The notes beneath the pieces were generated by a model that worked only from the letters and a program-made list of their open reading frames with translations, was not told where the DNA came from and ran no database searches. The position numbers and the translations under genes were made by a program. 5,813 nt of DNA. Source: an uncultured Chloroflexota bacterium (lineage in GTDB: Bacteria; Chloroflexota; Anaerolineae; Anaerolineales; Anaerolineaceae). Of this stretch, positions 1 through 5,813 are shown piece after piece. Numbering within the stretch: position 1 is the first letter of the stretch; every line of letters begins with the position of its first letter. The stretch is from the NCBI GenBank assembly GCA_902795255.1, contig CADBKS010000182.1:1-5813 (forward strand). The letters are read 5' to 3'.

Positions 1-6
1 GCTGTT

Positions 7-450
7 TCAGCCAAGTTTTCTGCGGAATACGCAGGTTTCCCGCATTTCAAAGCCGCAGCGTTTATAGAGGCGGTGGGCCTCCACACGGGACGGGCGGGAG
101 GTCAGGTCGATCGTCTTGGCCCCTTCCGCGTCCGCGCGGGCAATGGCTGTCCGGATGAGCTTTTCGCCGATCCCGCGGCCGCGGTACTCGGTGTCGACAA
201 CTACATCTTCGACCCAGGAGCGGACACCCGTCGGAATGCGGAAAACGACCAGTGTCATGGATCCCAGGATCTTCCGGTCCGGATCCTCATCATCAACAGC
301 AGCCAGAACGATCGCCGCTTTGGAAGCGATCAGTTCGGAAAGCTCATCCCAGGTCGGGGTCTTCGCGGAAGACGACAGCTGCGGGAGCAGCCGTTCGAAG
401 GCATCATAAACCTTCTGGTCCATTTCGGTAATTTCATAAACTTCGATCAT
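7..450 (-). CDS. GNAT family N-acetyltransferase
   Basis: This is a 147-residue cytosolic protein with the acetyl-CoA-dependent acyltransferase fold. Motif A is clear: strand VEDVVVDTEYR (80-90) followed by the pyrophosphate-binding loop RGRGIG (90-95) and its helix. Motif B is represented by SRVEAHRLYKRCGFEMR (121-137), in which the LYKRCGF block is the common end of the GNAT core. The length is that of a single-domain GNAT protein, complete at both ends, with TGA at 9-7. The acceptor (a small molecule, or a protein amino terminus or lysine) cannot be inferred; the core most resembles the small-molecule or aminosugar type, but that is weak evidence. I chose the ATG at 450 because GGAG lies 7 nt upstream and the aligned fold begins there. 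The frame stays open to 702, but that extension would run through the end of lgt and reads as non-protein-like sequence. It lies 41 nt downstream of lgt, behind a hairpin, so it may be the last gene of the operon at reduced expression. Confidence 0.93.
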   Translation of the reverse strand: MIEVYEITEMDQKVYDAFERLLPQLSSSAKTPTWDELSELIASKAAIVLAAVDDEDPDRKILGSMTLVVFRIPTGVRSWVEDVVVDTEYRGRGIGEKLIRTAIARADAEGAKTIDLTSRPSRVEAHRLYKRCGFEMRETCVFRRKLG

Positions 451-457
451 AGAATAA

Positions 458-461
458 CTCC
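458..461 (-). promoter_or_regulatory. Ribosome binding site of the acetyltransferase gene
   Basis: GGAG on the minus strand, 7 nt before the ATG at 450. It fixes the start of the acetyltransferase and argues against the upstream in-frame extension. It sits only 5 nt beyond the hairpin at 467-491, so ribosome access could depend on that structure. Confidence 0.65.
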
Positions 462-466
462 ATCCG

Positions 467-491
467 GTCACGGGGGATCCTTCCCCGTGAC
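467..491 (-). other. Perfect GC-rich hairpin between lgt and the acetyltransferase gene
   Basis: Arms at 467-475 and 483-491 (GTCACGGGG and CCCCGTGAC) are exact reverse complements around a 7-nt loop. On the minus-strand transcript the stem starts on the base after the lgt TAA and ends 5 nt before the GGAG of the next gene. No U-run follows it in that direction, so it is not a standard intrinsic terminator. Read on the plus strand it is followed by a T-rich stretch (TTATTTCTTTCTC), but that stretch is the lgt 3' end and no plus-strand gene leads into it. Possible roles are mRNA 3'-end protection, partial termination, or damping of downstream translation. The structure is seen directly; the role is inferred. 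Confidence 0.7.
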
Positions 492-1283
492 TTATTTCTT
501 TCTCTCCCTCAGATACAGGGCTGTGACAGCACAAACAGCCACGACAGCCATCACCGTCTGATTGATATTGATCCCGCCGACCTGCGCGGTATCCAGGCGC
601 AGAAATTCCAGGAAAAACCGTCCCACAGGATAAGCGATCAGGTAGATCAGGAACAGGCTGCCCGGACGCAGCCGGACCTTTTCCGAAGTATCCAGTTTCC
701 ACAGGAGAAAAACGACCAGCAGGTTGTACAGGGATTCATACAGGAACAGCGGATGATAGGTAGCCACATCCGCATATCCCGGTTCCCGGTACGTCGGATC
801 GATCGTGATCGCCCAGGGAAGCGTACTCGGCTTCCCGTAAAGCTCCTGATTGACGAAATTTCCCCAGCGTCCGATCGCCTGGCCCAGCGGTATCCCCACC
901 GCGACCGTATCCATAAAATCAGCGAACGGAATACCGCGGCGCTTACAGAAAATCCATATTCCCAGCACACCGCCGAGCACACCGCCCGGGATCCCCAGAC
1001 CGCCCTTCCATACCGCGAGGATCTCTCCCGGATGCTGCAGGTACCACTCGAACGTGATGCCGGAGGAAACGGAAGGCATGAGCACATGCCACAGACGCGC
1101 CCCCAAGATCCCGGGGATCAGCATCCACGGGACCATATCCCAATAGAGATCCGGACTGTACCCGCGCGCTTTCCCGCGGCTCATAGCCATCCGGACACCG
1201 GCAAGGACCCCGAGCATGATGATCAGCCCGTAATAATGCAGGAAAAACGGGCCGATGATAATGCCTTCGCGGACAAAACTCAT
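492..1283 (-). CDS. lgt: Prolipoprotein diacylglyceryl transferase (Lgt)
   Basis: This inner-membrane enzyme moves diacylglycerol from phosphatidylglycerol to the lipobox cysteine of prolipoproteins, the first step of lipoprotein maturation. Its 263 residues match the family, with about seven membrane segments. The signature GRWGNFVNQELYG (138-150) fits the Lgt pattern exactly and supplies the counterparts of E. coli Arg143, Asn146, Glu151 and Gly154 (here R139, N142, E147, G150). The early HYYGL (16-20), GARLWHV (61-67), HPLFLYES (177-184) and late YPVGRFFLEFLR (218-229, counterparts of Tyr235 and Arg239 being Y218 and R222) are all in place. One oddity: the position of E. coli His103, in the usual HGG loop, is Pro99 here (GLGIPGG, 95-101). 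The ATG at 1283 overlaps the previous stop as ATGA, with AAGGA 9 nt upstream; coupled translation is likely. The C-terminus is basic (RERKK). The stop TAA (494-492) is followed at once by a hairpin. No signal peptidase II or Lnt gene is present in the window. Confidence 0.97.
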   Translation of the reverse strand: MSFVREGIIIGPFFLHYYGLIIMLGVLAGVRMAMSRGKARGYSPDLYWDMVPWMLIPGILGARLWHVLMPSVSSGITFEWYLQHPGEILAVWKGGLGIPGGVLGGVLGIWIFCKRRGIPFADFMDTVAVGIPLGQAIGRWGNFVNQELYGKPSTLPWAITIDPTYREPGYADVATYHPLFLYESLYNLLVVFLLWKLDTSEKVRLRPGSLFLIYLIAYPVGRFFLEFLRLDTAQVGGININQTVMAVVAVCAVTALYLRERKK

Positions 1284-1912
1284 TTGCCGCTGTCCTTATC
1301 CAGTTCCTTCTTCATGTAAAGCAGGCGCTGGATGGCCGTGATGTTGGCGAAAACCGCGATAACGATCATGGCAATGTTCGGGAACCCGATCAGCAGACAG
1401 CCCACCAGAACGATATAGCGTTCCAGTCGGGACATGATCCCCAGACGCATATCCAAACCGTAGATCTCACCCTTTGCCCGCGTGTAGGGGACCAGGAAGG
1501 AGCCCATCATCGCGAGGATGCAGACCGCCGTCATCGCCAGGTTCCCATGCCGGGCGTTATTCAGCAGGATCCCGCCGAAGATCAGGAATTCCGCGTAACG
1601 GTCGGTCGAGGAATCCAGCACCGCGCCGAAACGGGTGCCCTTTCCACCGGTAGACATGCGGGCCATCGTGCCGTCAAAAAAGTCAAAGACCGCGAAAACG
1701 ATCAGCAGAACACCCGCCCAGGTAAAATGCCCGTTATAAGCGAGCCAGCAGGCACCAATATGCCCGAGACAGCCGATCACGGTCACGGCGTTGGCGGTCA
1801 GACCGATCTTCAGGAGAAAAGCGGCCGCGCTGTCTCCGAAGCCCTTGAACCATTTGCGGCATTTTTCAGTAAAAGTGATCTTTCTTTCAGTACTCATCGC
1901 TGCTAAAATCAT
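1280..1912 (-). CDS. CDP-alcohol phosphatidyltransferase, phosphatidylinositol-phosphate-synthase-like
   Basis: This integral membrane enzyme transfers a phosphatidyl group from a CDP-lipid to an alcohol and releases CMP. It has 210 residues, the usual size, with about six hydrophobic segments. The metal- and CDP-binding signature is complete: D77, D80-G81, A84-R85, G96, D100 and D104, in the order DxxDGxxAR...GxxxDxxxD. The stretch between AR and G has 10 residues rather than the classic 8. Two blocks recall the phosphatidylinositol-phosphate synthase branch of actinobacteria and relatives: TRFGAVLDSSTDR (93-105), and YTRAKGEIYG with the downstream SRLER (143-165), where Arg/Lys residues could hold a phosphate-bearing acceptor. 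The acceptor is therefore probably inositol phosphate, but phosphatidylglycerophosphate synthesis cannot be excluded; no inositol gene lies nearby. Two starts are possible: ATG at 1912 (26-nt overlap with ftsK) or ATG at 1897 (11-nt overlap, 205 residues, beginning MSTERK). An in-frame stop lies just upstream of 1912, so nothing longer is possible. The stop codon shares ATGA with the lgt start. Confidence 0.93.
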   Translation of the reverse strand: MILAAMSTERKITFTEKCRKWFKGFGDSAAAFLLKIGLTANAVTVIGCLGHIGACWLAYNGHFTWAGVLLIVFAVFDFFDGTMARMSTGGKGTRFGAVLDSSTDRYAEFLIFGGILLNNARHGNLAMTAVCILAMMGSFLVPYTRAKGEIYGLDMRLGIMSRLERYIVLVGCLLIGFPNIAMIVIAVFANITAIQRLLYMKKELDKDSGK

Positions 1913-4214
1913 CCTCCTCTGTACGGTTATCTTTCATACTGCGGATATAATCTTCCGCCTGTTCCTCATCCCAGAAGACCTCCCTGGATCTTCCGCCCAG
2001 CTGCATCGGGCCGACTACACCGATTTCCTCCATGCGGTCCAGCAGTCTGCCGGCGACAGGGGAACTGACCCGGATATTGCCGGAGAGATAAGCAGCCGTC
2101 GCTTTTTTCGTCCGGCAGACCAGACGGATGGCATCCTTCAGCTTCTTCTCATCCCGGGTGAGCTCGTCCTGTTTGCTGTTCTCCGCGATCTCATCCCACG
2201 GAGCACTGTTGACTTCCGCGGTCGGCTTCGGGGAAAGGCGCTTCCACAGGTTCACGACCTTGTCGATCTCATTGTCCGTCAGGAGCGCGCCCTGTACACG
2301 GACCGGGACGTTCAGGGACGGATCGATAAAGTACATATCACCGCGTCCGAGCAGTTTTTCGGCTCCCTGCTTGCCCATGATCACGCGCGAGTCAATGGCA
2401 GACGCAACGTTCAGTGCAATACGGGCAGGGATATTCGTCTTGATCTTCCCGGTAATGATCGTTGTATCCGGGCGCTGGGTCGCGGTGATCAGGTGCATCC
2501 CGGTAGCACGGGCCAGAGAGGTCAGTTTATCGATGCAGACCTGCCCCTGCTTGTCGGCACCTTTCATGATCTCCGCCATTTCATCGATGATAATGACGAT
2601 GTACGGCAGCGGCTTCTGCCCGTTTTTCTCGGCGAATTCGTTGTACGTTTCGATTTTCCGCATTCCCACGGTCTCAAACAGCTGGTAGCGGTTCATCATC
2701 TCCTGAACAGCCCATTCAAGCACCGCGATGCTTCGGTCATACTCCGTTTCGACTTTCCCGAGCAGATGCGGCAGACCGTTAAAGTGGTAAAATTCAACGC
2801 GCTTCGGATCGATCATCACAAAACGGACCTGTTCCGGCGTATTGTTCATCGCCAGGCAGACCGCCATGGCCCGCAGGCAGATGGATTTACCGGAGTTCGT
2901 AGTCCCTGCCACCAGCAGGTGCGGCATCTGGGCGAGATCCACAACGACCGGATTGCCGGTGATATCCCTGCCGAGCGCGACCGCCAGCGGGCTGTGCTTC
3001 CGCTGGAATTCAGGGCTTTCGATCAGCGGGCGCAGGCGGACCTTCATCGCCTGCGGATTCGGGATATCGATCCCGATATAGGATTCCCCCGGAACCGGGG
3101 CCTGGATGGTAAGATTGCTCACACCCAGCCGCACCGCAAGGTCCCGTTCCGTCTGCCCGACCTGGGTCACACGGATGTTTTTCGCGCTCAGCTTGCCTTT
3201 TCCTTCGATCTTTCCCGGCACGACCTGATACTGGACCACGCTGGGGCCGACCGAGCACCCGATCACCTTCACGGGCGTCCCGAATTCATCCATGGCTTCT
3301 TCGATTTCCTGTATAAACTCCTGATGGTCCTCGTTCTGTCCGTAAAAGCCGAGTTCCGTATCCAGCAGGTTCAGCGGGGGGAGCCTTCTGGAGCGTTCCG
3401 CCTTCAGGACCTGTGGCTGTACGGTTTGCTGTTTTCTGTTTTCCGGATCTGTCATATTCGTCACTTTTTTACGCGCAAAGAAAGACGGGATCGCTGAAGT
3501 TACAAAAGATTCCGCCTGTTTCTTTACGGGAGCGGGTTTTTCCTGCTCCGGTTCGATCTCCTCTTCCTGCGCCGGTTCTTCCTTGTTATCTTCCCCGGTC
3601 TGATATTCCGACCGCCAGTCAAAGCGGCCGAGATCGTCCGCCGGAAGATCACGTTCCGGTTTCCGTTCTGTCCGCCGGAACAGCTCCCGGACCTCACCGA
3701 ACAACGCGCCGAACAGTTTCGGGCCCCAGTTCAGTCCGTTAGCGATCAGACACAGCGCAATAATTAATAATGTCCATAAAATAAAACCGGCCCACGGGGC
3801 GGAATGTCCCGCGACGACCAGATGCACAAACGCCATTCCGACCGTTCCGCCGGCCTCAGCGCCGCCGTACAGTGCGCTCAGCGTGATCCCGTCCAGAAGG
3901 ATAAAAACCACCAGAACGGCATAAAGGATCTGCCTGCTTTTCCGCATACGGATGCGGGGCAGCATCCAGCGGAAGACCAGGACCGCCGCACCGGTAACCA
4001 TCATCAGGATCGCCAGAACCACGGCCCAGCCCCCGAACCAGGTGCGCATCACCGAACAGAAAGGTACGATCAGGCTTCCGGGATTCGCGCTGAAAAAACC
4101 GCCCGTCAGCAGTGTTCCGAGAAAAATCAGCGAAACACAGGCCACGTCGATCGTATGGCTTTTTTTATAGATCGGAAGAAGCGGCTGATTCAGCGACTGC
4201 TGTTTTTCATCCAT
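1887..4214 (-). CDS. ftsK: DNA translocase FtsK/SpoIIIE family
   Basis: This is a septum-located, ATP-driven hexameric pump that moves chromosomal DNA during division. Its 775 residues match the usual length of SpoIIIE-like members. The N-terminus has four clear membrane segments (about 22-44, 57-81, 96-114, 140-160) and possibly a weaker one near 121-135. An acidic, Pro/Glu-rich linker follows (about 162-275), then the alpha domain (about 278-410, opening with LPPLNLLD). The RecA-like motor has Walker A GTTNSGKS at 437-444, Walker B IVIIIDE ending at D544/E545, and the family signatures ATQRP (578-582) and GAEKLLGRGDMYF (617-629). A C-terminal winged-helix gamma domain spans about 688-747. 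Two details differ from the commonest form: Asn440 in the P-loop where Gly is usual, and a changed recognition helix in the gamma domain. The ATG at 4214 has a strong ribosome site (GGAGAAGG, 6 nt upstream) inside the end of the preceding gene. The 3' end overlaps the phosphatidyltransferase gene. The family call is secure. Whether it recruits XerCD or serves only DNA pumping cannot be read from the sequence. Confidence 0.97.
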   Translation of the reverse strand: MDEKQQSLNQPLLPIYKKSHTIDVACVSLIFLGTLLTGGFFSANPGSLIVPFCSVMRTWFGGWAVVLAILMMVTGAAVLVFRWMLPRIRMRKSRQILYAVLVVFILLDGITLSALYGGAEAGGTVGMAFVHLVVAGHSAPWAGFILWTLLIIALCLIANGLNWGPKLFGALFGEVRELFRRTERKPERDLPADDLGRFDWRSEYQTGEDNKEEPAQEEEIEPEQEKPAPVKKQAESFVTSAIPSFFARKKVTNMTDPENRKQQTVQPQVLKAERSRRLPPLNLLDTELGFYGQNEDHQEFIQEIEEAMDEFGTPVKVIGCSVGPSVVQYQVVPGKIEGKGKLSAKNIRVTQVGQTERDLAVRLGVSNLTIQAPVPGESYIGIDIPNPQAMKVRLRPLIESPEFQRKHSPLAVALGRDITGNPVVVDLAQMPHLLVAGTTNSGKSICLRAMAVCLAMNNTPEQVRFVMIDPKRVEFYHFNGLPHLLGKVETEYDRSIAVLEWAVQEMMNRYQLFETVGMRKIETYNEFAEKNGQKPLPYIVIIIDEMAEIMKGADKQGQVCIDKLTSLARATGMHLITATQRPDTTIITGKIKTNIPARIALNVASAIDSRVIMGKQGAEKLLGRGDMYFIDPSLNVPVRVQGALLTDNEIDKVVNLWKRLSPKPTAEVNSAPWDEIAENSKQDELTRDEKKLKDAIRLVCRTKKATAAYLSGNIRVSSPVAGRLLDRMEEIGVVGPMQLGGRSREVFWDEEQAEDYIRSMKDNRTEEDDFSSDEY
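1913..1918 (-). promoter_or_regulatory. Shine-Dalgarno sequence abutting the phosphatidyltransferase start
   Basis: AGGAGG on the minus strand touches the ATG at 1912 with no spacer and lies 15 nt from the alternative ATG at 1897. Neither distance is the usual 5-9 nt. It also encodes Glu-Glu near the FtsK C-terminus, so it may be partly incidental. Start choice is therefore unresolved, and the gene may depend on ribosomes finishing ftsK. Confidence 0.45.
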
Positions 4215-5813
4215 TTTCGTCCTTCTCCATCCGCAGGATCACCTTTGCGAGCTCCTCCACCGCGACTTTCTGTTTCCGGTAAAAATCAGGCTCAGACATC
4301 GAAAGCCGCCGGGCCACATCTTTGACCTTCTGTTTCTCAAAGAACTTCAGGTCGATCAGGTTGTAAAACGTCCACTCTCCGCTGTAAGTCCGTTCCCCTT
4401 CGGGTTTCATGACCTCCAGCGCGTTTTTCAGCACGGTACGCAGCGCGTTGATATCGCTGTCGTTCGTTTCTTCCGCAGTCTTTCGGACGATCTTCCAGCC
4501 GAGCAGCGGGTTTTCGGAGAGCCGGGGACCGCCCCAGAAATGGGTCAGCGCATCCTTTACCCAGACGCTGACCTGGTCCAGTTCCGCGGTACCGCTGCTG
4601 CCCAGCAGTTCATTCCGGTTCAGCACACTGCCATGGCGGAAGCCGGCAGCCCCGGCAGGTTCGGTCTTCGTCCGCAGCACGGTATATGCCGCGGTCAGAT
4701 AGCGCCGCTGCCACAGAACGGTCCGTGCCTTTTCCACCGCGTCCGACAGGACCTCCCGATACCCGTCGGAAAGTCTTTCCGGGGAAACATCCGCGAAACC
4801 GATCACACCGAGGAAGGTATCGATCCCCTCATCGCGGTTGAAAACGGGAAAGACCGTACCGATCCCGTCCGTATAGGGTTCATCGCCGTGCTCCGCAAAA
4901 TAAGCCGGCAGGATCTGAAGCAGGCCCTGCAGATCGGTCCAGCTGCTTTCACCGGTACGGACGACCGGATCAAAAGCGCCGGTCTCATCCGAAGCGGCAA
5001 AAAAGCCGTCACGCGCCTGGAACCGGTCGCACAGCGCACAGGTCAGCGCCTCAAGATAGGTTTCCAGCTCCGGCTTGAAGACCATCATGCCCTGGAACTC
5101 GCTGTAAATGGCGTAATCTTCCCTGCCAAGCCCGATCAGGCTGCTTTTTTCGATCCGCGGCATCGCCACACTTACCAGATATTCGAGAAAAATGATCGAA
5201 ACAACCGTCGCCAGCGTGTTTGCTCCTGCGATATCCAGTCCGAGCACGTCTCCGGCACGGTTGATCATCGTCACCACCCAGAGCGTAAGGCTGGCCGTGA
5301 CCGGCCCGCGCAGCATCCATTCGATCATTCGGAGCCGTGTGAAGCGGTCCGACCAGGGAACGGAGAAGTTGGAGGCGGAGTACCCTACCAGGATGACCAT
5401 CACCGTCACCAGTGCATTCCCGATCACGCTCAGCGTCCAGAACAGGAGGGGATACTGCGAGATCAGCAGTCCGGACCCGAACAGCAGCAGAGGGAAAGAG
5501 CCGATGATGATCCCCATCAGCCCGACCACAAGATAGATCATCCGCCTGCGGCTGGCCTGTGTCCGGGTCCGCGTGTAAGCACAGCCGAGCATCCAGATGA
5601 TCCCGAACAGATTGAGCGCGAAAAAGATCCAGAAAAGGAAGGTCAGCTCCGAATGGATCATCGTCGTACCGATCTGGGTGATGATCCGGATCCCGCTGAA
5701 AAGTTTTCCCGCCCACAGCAGAACGACAAAACCCAGTGAGAGAAGCAGGTCCGCGATAATGATAGCCGGGGAATGACGGATCTCCCTGCCGGTCAGTTCC
5801 AGCAGGATCACCG
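4207..5813 (-). CDS. Multi-pass membrane protein with GAF-like middle and C-terminal helix-turn-helix; 5' end cut by window edge
   Basis: I know no named family for this protein. The frame is open to the right edge. A GTG at 5811 could start a 534-residue protein, but only two bases precede it and no ribosome site can be judged, so the gene probably begins outside the window. Residues below count from that GTG. About six hydrophobic segments are visible (16-36, 56-78, 91-118, 121-145, 166-184, 198-217); a seventh may be lost upstream. Residues 240-375 are soluble and alternate short strands and helices in a GAF-like way (for example FLGVIGFADVSPERLSDGYR at 333-352), which suggests a sensor module. 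Residues 411-530 form a helical C-terminal region ending in a sigma-region-4-like helix-turn-helix (DVARRLSMSEPDFYRKQKVA, 498-517). No histidine-kinase, GGDEF or phosphatase motif is visible. The layout suggests a membrane-bound transcription regulator. The C-terminal region resembles proteins I associate with Anaerolineae. The stop overlaps the ftsK start by 8 nt (ATGGATGA), so the two genes are likely translationally coupled. The gene is certain; its function is inferred. Confidence 0.85.
   Translation of the reverse strand, partial: VILLELTGREIRHSPAIIIADLLLSLGFVVLLWAGKLFSGIRIITQIGTTMIHSELTFLFWIFFALNLFGIIWMLGCAYTRTRTQASRRRMIYLVVGLMGIIIGSFPLLLFGSGLLISQYPLLFWTLSVIGNALVTVMVILVGYSASNFSVPWSDRFTRLRMIEWMLRGPVTASLTLWVVTMINRAGDVLGLDIAGANTLATVVSIIFLEYLVSVAMPRIEKSSLIGLGREDYAIYSEFQGMMVFKPELETYLEALTCALCDRFQARDGFFAASDETGAFDPVVRTGESSWTDLQGLLQILPAYFAEHGDEPYTDGIGTVFPVFNRDEGIDTFLGVIGFADVSPERLSDGYREVLSDAVEKARTVLWQRRYLTAAYTVLRTKTEPAGAAGFRHGSVLNRNELLGSSGTAELDQVSVWVKDALTHFWGGPRLSENPLLGWKIVRKTAEETNDSDINALRTVLKNALEVMKPEGERTYSGEWTFYNLIDLKFFEKQKVKDVARRLSMSEPDFYRKQKVAVEELAKVILRMEKDENG

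Noticed and set aside
467..505. Intrinsic terminator for a plus-strand transcript (hairpin plus T-rich stretch)
   Set aside because: There is no plus-strand gene upstream. The T-rich stretch is explained by the Lys/Glu/Arg codons at the end of lgt.
451..702. N-terminal extension of the acetyltransferase up to 702
   Set aside because: The extra 84 codons run across the hairpin and the 3' end of lgt in another frame and look non-protein-like. The ATG at 450 has a good GGAG at 7 nt.
1791..3497. Long plus-strand open frame (568 codons) opposite ftsK and the phosphatidyltransferase
   Set aside because: It lies antisense to two genes with clear family motifs. Its translation is rich in Arg, His and Asp with no recognisable domain, typical of the complementary frame of a GC-rich gene.
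5051..5716. Minus-strand open frame (221 codons) overlapping the membrane protein gene
   Set aside because: Same strand but a different frame. It lacks membrane segments or motifs, while the frame ending at 4207 has coherent membrane and HTH regions.
4540..5739. Plus-strand open frame (399 codons) opposite the membrane protein gene
   Set aside because: Antisense to a convincing membrane protein; its translation is a low-complexity His/Arg/Gln/Pro-rich string with no domain and no clear ribosome site.
1..5813. Mobile element, phage, CRISPR or defence island
   Set aside because: No transposase, integrase, direct-repeat array, tRNA or toxin-antitoxin pair is visible, and gene density and base use look even. 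FtsK here has the N-terminal membrane domain and the gamma domain, so it is the chromosomal type and not a conjugation ATPase.

Overview
All genes in this 5.8 kb window lie on the minus strand and form one tightly packed row with almost no spare sequence. Read right to left, in the direction of transcription, they are: (1) a multi-pass membrane protein with a cytosolic sensor-like middle and a C-terminal helix-turn-helix, cut by the right edge of the window (4207-5813); (2) an FtsK/SpoIIIE-type DNA translocase (1887-4214); (3) a CDP-alcohol phosphatidyltransferase resembling phosphatidylinositol-phosphate synthases (1280-1912); (4) prolipoprotein diacylglyceryl transferase, Lgt (492-1283); (5) a small GNAT-fold N-acetyltransferase (7-450).

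The first four genes overlap end to start: 8 nt between 1 and 2, 26 nt (or 11 nt with the alternative start) between 2 and 3, and an ATGA 4-nt overlap between 3 and 4. They are almost certainly one transcription unit with coupled translation. The only real gap is 41 nt between lgt and the acetyltransferase gene. It is mostly filled by a perfect 9-bp GC-rich hairpin that begins directly after the lgt stop codon and ends 5 nt before the next Shine-Dalgarno sequence.

The organism is a bacterium of moderately high GC (mid-50s percent or slightly above by eye, with C/G-rich third positions). The C-terminal domain of the membrane protein, the style of the FtsK motor and the presence of a PI-phosphate-synthase-like enzyme together recall Chloroflexota, class Anaerolineae. 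This is inference from remembered sequence style, not a search result; a Clostridia-like Firmicute is the main alternative.

Functionally the cluster is an envelope and chromosome-segregation neighbourhood. FtsK pumps DNA at the division septum, the phosphatidyltransferase makes an anionic phospholipid (head group unproven), and Lgt takes diacylglycerol from a phospholipid, normally phosphatidylglycerol, to anchor lipoproteins. The putative membrane-bound regulator is the most distinctive gene. I see no mobile element, CRISPR array, tRNA, rRNA or phage signature. Most of the window is ordinary core genome. The points that deserve a second look are the membrane-anchored HTH protein, the altered DNA-reading helix of FtsK, a Pro at the usual His position in Lgt, and the hairpin.
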